Positions 46,780 through 57,120 of a DNA stretch of 64,000 bases are shown piece by piece; the stretch's first letter is position 1, and each line of letters begins with the position of its first letter. Made by a program: the position numbers and the translations under genes. Source of the stretch: Mugil cephalus (lineage: Eukaryota; Chordata; Actinopteri; Mugiliformes; Mugilidae); assembly GCF_022458985.1 (NCBI RefSeq), contig NC_061783.1, positions 1-64,000 of the forward strand. The letters run 5' to 3'. The notes beneath the pieces were generated by a model. The model ran no database searches and was not told the origin of the DNA. It was given only the letters and a program-made list of their open reading frames with translations.

Positions 46780-47040
46780 CTATTCCAGGTTGGAGTAATC
46801 TGGGATGGTTTCTATGCGTTTGGTTGATAGGATTTTGTCTTCAGCAGTGAGAACACAGCCCGAATAATAATCTTTTCCTGTACCCACTGAGGTTTTACAG
46901 ACTTACCTTGTGTTCTTCTGCAGATAAGTGACGCAAGGAGAGTGAGTCAGAGCGACACTGTTCCTCTGTGGGTGCACAAACGAGGAGGTTGTCCACGCAC
47001 TGAATGAGAGCAGAGCCCTTTGTTAGAAAGAACACATGAC
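46780..47040 (-). pseudogene. Retrovirus-like RT relic (right arm)
   Basis: Inverse copy of 36290-36520 with a few base differences. It carries the same altered catalytic box, showing that the decay preceded the duplication. Confidence 0.5.
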
Positions 47041-47089
47041 TTGAAAGAGTGCTCTAATCTTACAGAGATTTTTTTTTTCCTAAGTTTAT

Positions 47090-47770
47090 AAACTATCTTT
47101 CCAGGCTATGTGAGAACTAGTGGAATGCCAAATTCTTCCCATCTTTTCGAACTTTGCTTTGAACTACATGACTGTGAATTATACCATGGAGCTACCCTCC
47201 TCCGATTTATCACCATTTTCAGAGGAGCAATTCCATTTAAAGTTGTACTGAGTGATGCTGTCGTACTATCAACAAAATAATGTTTTTGTGTTGGAGTTAG
47301 ATTGTGGTTGCTGGCATCCACATCTCTGACATAAGGCACTGAGGTAAATACATGAAGGAATTATTCCTTATATCTAGTTAGGAAAGTCTTTCTCATTTCA
47401 GTGTAATCCCATATTGTGAATTCAAATGTAACAAGGAAATTATCAGACAAAGGAGAGTTATGAGAATATATTGTCAGACCTTCAGTTTCTATGCCGTAGT
47501 TAGAACAAGATCAGAGGTGTGATTGAAACAGTGACTTGATCCATTACATTCTGAGAAAAGCCAATTGAATCTAATAATGACATATATGAAGAGCTAAGAC
47601 TGTCACTGCTAACATCAGTATGGATGTTAAAGTCATCTACTATGATGACTTTATCTGTTCTAAGCACCAAATCGCGTAGAAACTCAGTTGCTATGACTAG
47701 GTGGCGTGGACTCATTTAAACTGACATATTCATCATCCTGCAGCCACATTTCAGTCAAACTAAATAGATC
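47090..47770 (-). pseudogene. LINE endonuclease relic (right arm)
   Basis: Inverse copy of 35530-36230. Readable blocks are VIIVDDFNIHTDVSSDS and LLDSIGFSQNV (47715-47500) and YVRDVDASNHNLTPTQ (47339-47106). The same 5' deletion is present, so it also predates the duplication. The inverted small LINE piece follows at 47770-47950. Confidence 0.65.
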
Positions 47771-49679
47771 GATCTGATGAGTTTTTTCAAAGCAGGCAGT
47801 TCGAAATATGGTAGGAATTTGGCATTCCACTAAATCTGAAGAAAGCTCACATAGCCTGGGAAGATAGTTTAATTAACTTTATATATATATATAAAAAAAG
47901 AAAAAAAAAACTCTCTGTAAGACTAGAACAGCATTGTAAGGGTCTCTTGTCTGGAGTGCTGAATATCTGAGCTAAGCTACACCTGCTGTTGTGGTTTCAT
48001 TAACCAGCCCAGTCTTCATGGCCTGGAGTGCTGTGTATCAGACCCATGGAGCTCAAAAAACTACATCTGCCCCAGTCTTCACGGCTTGCAGCTGTCCACT
48101 CCTACCTCGATGAAAAATTCACCAACCTGCCCATGAATCCTCTTATACTCTCAAACTGCCACAGTTTTTCCTTGCCACCGTAGCCCTCAGGCTTGCTATG
48201 GAGTTTTTTAATTTTTTTTTGGAAAGCATCTTGAGACAATTTGTATTGTTATAGACACTATATAAATAAAATTGAATTGAACTGAATTGAATTGTTAAGT
48301 ATTCATGATGTTGTTTATTTGGATTTTGTTCCAAGGGTTTTATGACTTGCATCATCCACTATATTTGTGTGGAACATGTCAGAAGTAGTGGACTCTTAAT
48401 GTGTCTGCTTTGTACACACTGGACCTTCTGAGCTCCTTTCAGGAACTGAATATAATTTCTCCCGTCTTCCAGAAAGGTCTTTGTAACGTTAATGGAGCAC
48501 TGCACAAGTGTGGAGGAAGAGTAAGTATATTTGTTTTTCATCATATTAAAAAGCTGTATTTCAGCAGACAACATCCAAAAATGTACAATTTCTCTTTACT
48601 TGTAGTGTGGACATATCAAGATACACTGCAGTGCAGTTTTCCTACTCTTGGTTTGAGGAAACCCAACTCTGCTGTCATGAATTCCCTGTCCAACCTGCTA
48701 GCCTGAAATGTTGCCTGTTTCTGTTGATGGAAAATTGTATCACTTTAGCCAAAGTGGAGGGTGCTCTTTTTTCCAGTGTTTTATTAATAATTTATATTCT
48801 TATGTGATTAATGGATCTGTCTATTTTTCTTTCTTTTCTTTTTTGAGGGGCTCTTTGTAGCAAATGTCAGTTAAGTTGCCATATTTACCATCCAAAAAGC
48901 AGTGAAAATGGAAGTTATATTTATAATGTTACAGATTAGCTGTATTACTGAATTGTTACTGAAATTGAATAAGAGAAGCAATGACCTTTTTAGTGGACCC
49001 CATTGCTTTCCTTTTAATTTATATTTATTGTCTATGTCACAGCACAGGGAAAGGAAAGTGTAGGAACTCCAGTGAACAGCAGCAAGGGAGAGATCCGAGA
49101 AGGCTTTACATTTGGATGAAGAGGTGATGGAAGTCACTGCATGTCGGCAAACCTCAGTTCTTTGCCATCAATGTAGCTTGCGAATTTTGACCCTTCCTCA
49201 GCAAAGCTGCCAGTGTCCTTCCGGTCCTCTAGGAGCTGTCAGTGCATTGTCAATGTTTACAATAGCAATATTAACATAGAATTTAAAGTTGATGCATAAC
49301 AATGGTATGTAGCCTTTTGCGATATCAACACTCATAGATCAAATGAAGTGGCAAGAACCAGGAGCACGGACAGCGGTTGGTGAGGAGGTGGAGCAAGTTA
49401 TTAGCTACCTATCTCGTTGTGCCTGATGACAAGATATGTCAAAAGCAGCTGATTAATCCATTTGCCACGTTTTAGCTTTGATAAGACTACATTTGATAAA
49501 CTCATTATTTGTTTTCAACTGAACGTGTGGACATGCACTGGGGTGGAACCATAAAAGAAGCACTTTCCACAACATACATCTGTATTGATGGTTTTGTTGT
49601 GCCCATTTGTTGACATTTGCTGTTCTCTTGGCTTGTTAATCCTCAAGGGCTTTAGTCTTATTATTGTGTAACACTGTTT

Positions 49680-49930
49680 AAGTGTTAAGACTACTGGACG
49701 AGACTACAAAATAGAACTGGACAAAAAATGCAACATCAAACTATGAAATATCGTGCAAAACATTAAAAAATGCCCAAAAACATACATTGGAGAAACTGGA
49801 AGATCATTCTACACATGGAGAAATTAACACAAAAAAGAATGCAAACAGGGGACAGCGGGGAAAAGCAGAACAGGAAAATTTAAAATCAAGCAATCACAGA
49901 TCACTGCAGGAGAAATTGGATAAAAGAGGG
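49680..49930 (+). pseudogene. Penelope-like GIY-YIG endonuclease relic (right arm)
   Basis: Reads KKCPKTYIGETGRSFYTWRN, a stop, then HKKECKQGTAGKSRTGKF. It is the mirror of 33320-33600. The catalytic arginine environment after YIGET-RSF is changed (TWRN), and a stop interrupts the frame. Confidence 0.65.
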
Positions 49931-49944
49931 GGCCTGAAGTGAGT

Positions 49945-51801
49945 GTGCACATGCACACTTTTCAAAGAGCCTACAAGAATGTCCCCTTCCAAAAGATAAT
50001 ATCCAAACTGAACTAAACTGATGTTTTTGAAGAGAACTGGCCTGAATGGCTCAGCTATGTGTTAACCTGAGACTGATTTTATATAGAATCACAACGATAA
50101 GGTCCCCTTAATAACAAATGTTTTTTCTTCCCTTTGAATTTCAAGCAGCATCTTTATCCTTATGTGTGAATGTGTTTTGTATGACGCTGTTGTTGTACTT
50201 AGTGCACAAATCCTCCTTTGTCATGTTATTTTTTGTTGTCTTGTTCCAGTTACCGCATACGTACAGTATGTGTATTTTACGGAAAGAAAGCTAATAAAAA
50301 GTAAATAAAAAAAGTTAATTTCATTAGAAAGGGAATAATATCTCGGGCTTAACATGCTCGCGGACACCTGGATGTCTCAGTGAGGCAAACAGTCATTCTC
50401 TTGCATGGAATCTACTGCATTTCCATTACATTTAGCATAACAAATGATGAAATGAGTTTAATTGCATTAGTCTGGAACATTAGGCAACTTCAGACAGAAA
50501 ACAAATGCGATGTTTGGACTGCACTGACATGCAGCCATCTTCCACATAATATTCAACTGAAATACATGGAACCTACTCAAAAAAACAACAACGGTATTTT
50601 TATACCAGGGATCGAATTTAACAGTGGCTTTTTGCGGAGCCCCATTTTACAGTGCACCCCACAACTTTCCAATTCACATGCATAAGCTTTTAACATCCAA
50701 TTGTGGGTCAGTAACAGGATTACTGAGGAAAACACTCTATTACCACAGCAATGCGATTAATACTGTCATAAACATTTCACATGACAGTAGTCACAATAGC
50801 AACAACCCAAAAAGTATGCAAGAAATTAAATCACCATTGCAAACATTTGGCTTCCACCCAGGTGCAAACGCCATACACACAACAAACAGTGCTGAAACAA
50901 GCTCCAATATCAAGTGACTAAAGTGGTATCAATATCAAGTGACAATAAAACAAAGGGGAACGGCTATATCTTAGTTCAGAAACAGACTCATCACAACTCA
51001 TTAAAAATACAGCAATGATAAATAGGACAACACCAGTCCAAACACACAAGCCATTCATTCTATGATTCTTACCTTAATTCAGACACGATCACAGGGCCCA
51101 ATGAACCTCGCTTTGGCTGTCCATACCCAGGGTACCCAGAATGTCAGGATGTTGAGAGGAGTTTTAACACTGTTTATCCTGGTGGGATGTTTTGTAGTTC
51201 AAAGTGCCCAGATGACCTGTTGGGCTTGATATGCAATTAAAACATTACTGGCTGTTTTTCAAAAAGGTATTTAATAAAAAAAAATATTTAAAAAACAAAA
51301 TATGATTCCTAATAATCAATAACAAAGCTTGTGTAACAAAGCGTGCCTTCACAGCCACAGAAGTTCCTTTCCCTCTCTGTGGACTAATCTCCCAGAAAGT
51401 CTCTCCTGTCTTAGAAGCATCCTTTTCAGAAAAAAAAAATCTGTGTATGTGTGTATATATATATATATAAATAATATTATATATATATATATAATATATA
51501 TATATATATAATAATATATATATATCACATACACAGATTTTTTTAGCTGGCCAACTAAGACTCATTAAGAGTTATTGTACTGTCTGGTGTTTGTGATTTT
51601 CTAATTTCTAGCTTGGTTATTAGAAATAACAAAGATTATTTTGAGGGAACAATAAAAGAATTATTCAAATATAGTCGCATTGAATGTATTTTTGATAAAT
51701 TCTTCTTTTAATAAGTACATTCTTTAACTACACAAAGCAGTGTTTTGCTAGTTACTTTTAATTATAAGTTAAGTTGGTTGCTAAGTTGATAGCAAGAATC
51801 A
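49945..51801 (+). repeat. Repeat module A, copy 3
   Basis: Direct copy of 26544-28858 without the 380-base insertion and inverse of 31668-33312. It contains a private (TA)n foldback at 51445-51527, flanked by ATCTGTGTATGTG and CACATACACAGAT, which form an inverted repeat. Confidence 0.88.
51432..51540. repeat. (TA)n microsatellite within a foldback
   Basis: AAAAAAAATCTGTGTATGTG, a TA-rich core, then CACATACACAGATTTTTTT: the flanks are inverted copies, so the whole stretch can fold into a long hairpin. Confidence 0.85.
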
Positions 51802-52117
51802 TAACGAGTCACCCAGGTATGAACTGAAAGGGACATGAAGGTGGATTAATGGAGCATTTGCTGTTTATTAAGGAAAGAACTATTTACACTCCTATCATCA
51901 GACTCACATTAAACCAAAGAATTTGGCAGAGAATGGTGTTCATCTAAATGTTGAGAAGAACATGTTATTCGTAAGCAACATCTATAAAGGTCTTCACATG
52001 ACACTCTAGGAGTGAAGGTAAATGCTATCAAAGTGAGACCTGATGTATATCTATGATATTTTCATGATTATTATAAAAATAGTTCCTTAGATACATCATA
52101 ATTGGACAAAACCTTAA
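51802..52117. other. No gene recognised
   Basis: Unique-looking AT-rich DNA immediately outside the right arm. Confidence 0.4.
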
Positions 52118-52712
52118 GGTACACACCTGCTGTTAATTAGACCCTCCTCCCTATATAATTCTGTCACTATGAGATCCTCCCTCCTCCTCCATTTCTGTGA
52201 GCTCCTCTGTGCGTGTGAGTTTCTCTCACTGTTTAGCTCACTGGGTAGCTATCTCTGTACCCTAGGAATTGGCCTCAGAACAAATGTTCATAACTCACAA
52301 ACGATAGCTTGTACAAGGAAAATGAATGCATTGTGAGCGTCAGACGAGCGTCCTCTTCGATTTAATGTTGGTTCCACGCAAACTGTGGCCACTGTGACGA
52401 GAGAGAGAACACCTCGCGTTGCCGTTTTTCACCCCAAATCTGATCTCTTTTTAACATGGGAGCGGATGGGCGGAATGTTGGTCGCATACCTCGCTCGGAA
52501 GAGCCTGGAGTCCAAACTGTAGGACGTACACGAATCAGTAAAGCACCATCGGAAAGCCAACAAAATTCCTAAGTTTTTATGTAATTTTCATTTCTGTAGC
52601 TCCAAATTTGTGGCCGCCAGACAACTTTGAACAACTTTTTTTCGGTTAAAACAGAAAAATCCTCTCGCTAGAATGCGATTAGAGTGCGACCATTGGGTCC
52701 CATGTTAAATGA
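52118..52712 (+). repeat. Segmental tandem repeat, copy 1
   Basis: The block from GGTACACACCTGCTGTTAAT to GGGTCCCATGTTAAA is repeated at 52964-53660. It includes an unusual GC-balanced stretch (CATGGGAGCGGATGGGCGGAA at 52456) shared by both copies. Small substitutions and indels separate them. Confidence 0.9.
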
Positions 52713-52719
52713 CATTAAC

Positions 52720-52926
52720 GGTGGAGTCCTGTAGTAGAGTAAAACTCAGTTAGTTCATTAATGCTGGAATCCAGTACTAGAGTAAAAGTACTCAGTTACT
52801 TTATTTATGGTGTAGTCCTGTACTAGAGTAAAAGTACTCAGTTACTTTATTACGGGTGGAGTCCAGTACTAGAGTAAAAGTACTCAGTTATTTCATCAAT
52901 TGTGGAGTCCAGTACTAGAGTAAAAG
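52720..52926. repeat. 46-bp minisatellite
   Basis: Four and a half units of the form GTGGAGTCCAGTACTAGAGT followed by AAAAGTACTCAGTTACTT and ATT. It lies exactly between the two segmental repeat copies. Confidence 0.9.
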
Positions 52927-52963
52927 CCCCCCTCCTTAAGTACTGCAGCAAACATCATGAGCA

Positions 52964-53660
52964 GGTACACACCTACTGTTAATTAGACCCTCCTCCCTAT
53001 ATAATGCTGTCACTATGAGACCCTCCCTCCTCCATTGTTGTGAGCTCCTCCTGCATGTGAGTTTTGTAACCATGGTTACAGCCCCTCCCCTGCTCTCTCA
53101 CAGCTTACATAAGAACTTTAGTTCTTATGTAAGCTACTCCCCACTTACATAAGAACTTCAGTTCTTATGTATGTGGGGAGTAGCCATCTCTGTACCCTAG
53201 GATTTGGCCTCCGAACAAATGTTCATAACTCCCCAAACGATAGGTTGTACGGGGAAAATAAATGCATTGTGAGCGTCAGACGAGGGTCCTCTTCGATTTA
53301 ATGTTGGTTCCACGCACGTTCGGCGAAAACTGTGGCCGCTGTGACGAGAGAGAGAACACCTCACGTTGCCGTTTTTCACCCCAAATCTGATCTCTTTTTA
53401 ACATGGGAGCGGATGGGCGGAATGTTGGTCGCATACCTCGCTTGGAAGAGGCTGGAGTCCAAACCCTAGGACGTACACGAATCAGAGATGCACCATCGAA
53501 AAGCCAACAAAAATTCCTACGTTTTTATGTAATTTTTATTTCTGTAGCTCCAAATTTGTGGCCACCAAACAACTTTGAACAACTTTTTTTCGGTTAAAAC
53601 AGAAAAATCCTCTCGCTTGAGTGCGATTAGAGTGCGGCCATAGGGTCCCATGTTAAACGA
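52964..53660 (+). repeat. Segmental tandem repeat, copy 2
   Basis: Second copy of 52118-52712, about 100 bases longer because of the hairpin-bearing block at 53070-53180. The 64-residue ORF (53403-53597) covers the conserved CATGGGAGCGG stretch but is frameshifted in copy 1 and is not called as a gene. Confidence 0.9.
53103..53176. repeat. Two tandem perfect hairpins
   Basis: 53103-53117 and 53120-53134 are exact 15-bp inverted arms with a two-base loop. 53147-53157 and 53160-53170 are 11-bp arms with a two-base loop, extendable with one mismatch block to 53141-53176. Both share the core ACATAAGAACT. Present only in copy 2 of the segmental repeat. Confidence 0.9.
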
Positions 53661-54033
53661 TATTTTTCAACTTTTTTCACCCAAACGTAAACTGCGACTG
53701 CGCCAAACCATAGCAAGTACAGAAACGCCGTTTTGTGGAAAAGAAAGCTACACTTGTCGTGCCTCGTACAAACTTTAAAGAATTTCTCTACTCCAAAGCA
53801 TGGCCGAGTATTCATTCAGCAAAGCGAGTGAGACGATTTCGGAATATTGGCGCTTTTTTCTGGCTTTTCCATTCATTCCTATGGGAAAAATCGGTCGCTT
53901 TTTTGTCATTTATTCTCAAACCCTTTCATCAATCCCTTATAAAAGTCATAGCACACCATTCCCGATCAGGACGCACGTTTTAATATAACATTGTCCATGT
54001 CCATATGAAAAGTTATGGAAGAAGAATAATAAG
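53661..54033. other. Flank of the satellite; no gene recognised
   Basis: Overlapping ORFs on both strands (53627-53815 minus, 53735-53983 plus) have no recognisable motif. The phrase CATTCATTCCTATGGG suggests continuation of the repeat family seen in 52118-53660. Confidence 0.35.
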
Positions 54034-56359
54034 ATGGAACGCCGAGCAATGACAATATAGAGGCATCACGTTGCATTGCCTCTATAATAAACGGGAGCAA
54101 TAAAAATCTAGAGGCATCGCGTTGCATTGCCTCTATAATAAACGCCAGGAAAACAATATAGAAGCAACGCGTTGCATTGCCTCTATAATAAACACGAGCA
54201 ATAACAATATAGAGGCATCGCGTTGCATTTCCTCTATAATAAACACGAGCAAAAACAATATAGAGGCAACGAGTTGCATTGCCTCTATAGTAAACACGGG
54301 CAATAACAACATAGAGGCATCGCGTTGCATTGCCTCTACAATAAACGCTGAGAAATAACAACATAGGGGCATCGTGTTGCATTGCCTCTATAATAAACGC
54401 GCAGGAAACGCAGGAAAACAATATAGAAGGAAAGCGTTGCATTGCCTCTATAATGAACACGAGCAACAACGATACAGAAGCAACGCGTTATATTGCCTCT
54501 ATAATAAGTATGCACAATAAAAAAACAGAGGCCTCGAGTTGCATTGCCTCTATAATAAACGCGCACGAAAACAATATAGAAGCAACACGATGCATTGCCT
54601 CTATAATAAGTATGCACAATAACAATATAGAGGCCTCGCGTTGCATTGCCTCTATAATAAACGCCGAGTAATAACAATATGGAAGCATTACGTTGCATTA
54701 CCTCTTTAATAAACACGCACAAAAACAATATAGAAGAAACGCGTTGCATTGCCTATATAACAAACGCGCATGAAAACAATATACAAGCAAAGCGTTGCAT
54801 TGCCTCTATACTAAACAAGAGCAACAACAATATAGAAGCAATGCGCGCGAAAACAATATAGAAGCAACACGATGCATTGCCTCTATAATAAGTATGCACA
54901 ATAACAATATAGAGGCCTCGCGTTGCATTGCCTCTATAATAAACGCCAAGTAATAACAATATGGAGGAATTACGTTGCATTACCTCTTTAATAAACACGC
55001 ACGAAAACAATATAGAAGCAACGCGTTGCATTGCCTATATAATAAACACGCATGAAAACAATATAGAAGCAAAGCGTTGCATTGCCTCTATACGTAACAT
55101 GAGCAACAACAATATAGAAGCAAGGCGTTGCATTGCCTCTATTATAAACACGAGCAACAACAATATAGAATTAACGCGTTGCATTGCCTCGATAATAAAT
55201 GCGAGCAATAACAATATAGAAAGCAATAACAATATAGAAGCAACTCGTTGCATTGCCTCTATACTAAACACGAGCAACAACAATATAAAAGCAACGCGTT
55301 GAATTACCTCTATTATAAACACGAGCAACAACAATATAGAATTAACGCGTTGCATTGCCTCTATAATAAACACGAGCAATAACAATATAGCAGCAACTCG
55401 TTGCATTGCCTCCATAATAAGTATGCACGATAATTATGTAGAAGCAACGCGTTGCATTGCCTCTATAATAACCACGAGCAATAACAACATAGAAGCAACA
55501 CGTTGCATTGCCTCGATAATAAGTATGCACAATAACAATATAGAGGCATTGCGTTGCATTGCCTGTATAATAAACGCGCACGAAAACAATATAGAAGCAA
55601 CACGTTGCATTGCCTCTATATTAAGTACGCACAATAACAATATAGAGGCCTTGCGTTGCATTGCCTCTATAATAAACCCCGAGCAATAACCATATAGAGG
55701 CATCGCATTGCATTGCCTCTATAATATACGCAAACAGTAACACCATAGAAGCAACGCGTTGCATTGCCTCTATAATGAGTATGCACAATAACAATACAGA
55801 AGCATCGCGTTGCATTGACTCTATAATAAACGCGCATGAAAACAGTATAGAAGCAAAGCGTTGCATTGCCTCTATAAAAAGTATGCACAATAGTAATATA
55901 GAAGCAACGCGTTGCATTGCCTGTATACTAAACGCGCATGAAAACAATATAGAAGCAACGCGTTGCATTGCCCCTATAATAAACGCGAACAATAACAACA
56001 TATAAGCAACGCGTTGCATTGCCTCTATAATAAGTATGCACAATAACAATATAGAGGCTTTGCGTTGCATTGCCTCTATGATAAACACGAGCAATAACAA
56101 TATAGAAGCAAGGCGTTGCATTGCCTCTATAATAAACGCGCAGGAAAACAATATAGAGGCATCGCGTTGCATTGCCTCTATAATAAGTACGCACAATAGT
56201 AATATAGAAGCAAGCGATGCATTGCCTCCATAACAAATACGAGCAATGACACCATAGAAGCAACGCGTTGCATTGCCTCTATAATAAGTACGCACTATAA
56301 CAATATACAGGCATCGCATTGCATTGCCTCTATAATAAACGCTGAGCAATAACAATATA
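54034..56359. repeat. 52-bp satellite array, part 1
   Basis: About 45 units. Each unit contains TATAGAGGCA, an 11-base loop (TCGCGTTGCAT or variants) and TGCCTCTATA, a perfect 10-bp inverted repeat, then a linker of about 21 bases. Main loop variants are GGCATCGCGTTGCATTGCC and AGCAACGCGTTGCATTGCC; in the second, GCAACGCGTTGC is itself a 12-bp palindrome. Linker types (CGCCGAGCAATAACAA, CACGAGCAATAACAA, GTATGCACAATAACAA, CGCGCATGAAAACAA) alternate. ORFs on both strands through this array are by-products of a 52-base period that carries few stops. Confidence 0.97.
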
Positions 56360-57120
56360 CAGTGAACCCTTGTTTATCGCGGGGGTTACATTCCAAAAAG
56401 AACCCGCGATAGGCGAAATCCGTGAAGTAGAAACCTTTATTTTTTTACAGTTATTATACAATTAAATACTCCATAAAACATTGAAAGCAAGGAACAAAAC
56501 CTGTCACTGTCGCTGTCAGCAAAGGTTTGATACAGTGTTCTAGCTTTTGTGCAGTTAACGTTCGTATCCAGCGTGATGTTTTTTTTTCTGCAGTCATTAA
56601 TCCACAAAGCTAAACCAGACTCCATCCTTACCACGGTCTTGTTGCGGACAGTTGCAACCCTTTTTGCATCCTTATTAAAACTTATTGCTGCTGTCGTCCT
56701 TATGTTATTTTCCTCCTTCTTTATGGAACGAACGGAAGATTCATTAATTCCGTAATGGCGACCTACAGCCGCATAGCTTCTACCTTCCTTTAGCATGTCC
56801 AGAAGTTTAACTTTTTCTGCAATAGTTAGCATCTTCCTCTGCCTTTTGGGCCCGACCGCAAGTGCCTTTGTCGGTGCAGAACGTTTTGTCGACATTATGG
56901 GTTTTAGAGAAACTTGAAATTGCAAGAGAATTAGCAAACTTCAATTTGGCAAGAGGTTTTACGTACGTGTACATATTAAACCATAACGTTATTGACACAC
57001 TGGTAGAGAAGACGCGGAGAGACTGTTTAGCTAATCAGAATGCAGAACACAATGCATGATGCAAATCCGTGAAGCAGCAAGACCGTGAAAAGTGAACGGC
57101 GTTATAGCGAGGGTTCACTG
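56360..57120 (-). mobile_element. Tigger/pogo-like element inserted in the satellite
   Basis: A 761-bp element with terminal inverted repeats (left CAGTGAACCCTTGTTTATCG, right end reading CAGTGAACCCTCGCTATAAC on the minus strand) and a TA duplication (56358-56359 and 57121-57122). Joining the flanks restores a standard satellite unit (ACAATATAGAGGCATCGCG), so insertion was clean and later than array formation. Full-length Tigger-type elements are about 2-3 kb; this one has lost the DDE catalytic region and most of the second DNA-binding half. It could move only with transposase supplied elsewhere. Confidence 0.9.
56437..56895 (-). CDS. Truncated Tigger-like transposase, CENP-B-type DNA-binding N-terminus
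   Basis: An uninterrupted 152-codon ORF starting [20 protein letters not shown] (an in-frame ATG 42 bases upstream is less likely by family similarity). Residues about 20-75 form the first helix-turn-helix ([40 protein letters not shown]), as in CENP-B and Tigger/jerky-type proteins. Residues about 88-120 ([20 protein letters not shown]) begin the second helix-turn-helix (CENP-B box-binding type). The frame then runs into a 3' part without the DDE domain and stops at a TAA that lies inside an AATAAA hexamer (56436-56441). The basic N-terminus could act as a nuclear localisation signal. If expressed it would bind DNA, possibly its own terminal repeats, but cannot transpose. Intactness may simply reflect recent insertion. 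Confidence 0.75.
   Translation of the reverse strand: MSTKRSAPTKALAVGPKRQRKMLTIAEKVKLLDMLKEGRSYAAVGRHYGINESSVRSIKKEENNIRTTAAISFNKDAKRVATVRNKTVVRMESGLALWINDCRKKNITLDTNVNCTKARTLYQTFADSDSDRFCSLLSMFYGVFNCIITVKK

Larger units (their letters stand above)
42150..51801 (-). repeat. Right arm of the giant inverted repeat (about 9.65 kb)
   Basis: Reverse complement of 31668-41161. It ends abruptly at 51801 (GATAGCAAGAATCA), after which the sequence changes to unrelated DNA, whereas the left copy continues for another 165 bases of module A. It contains mirrored module C (42790-44560), Penelope RT (44820-45930), retrovirus-like RT (46780-47040), LINE endonuclease (47090-47770), GIY-YIG relic (49680-49930) and module A (49945-51801). 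Confidence 0.9.
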
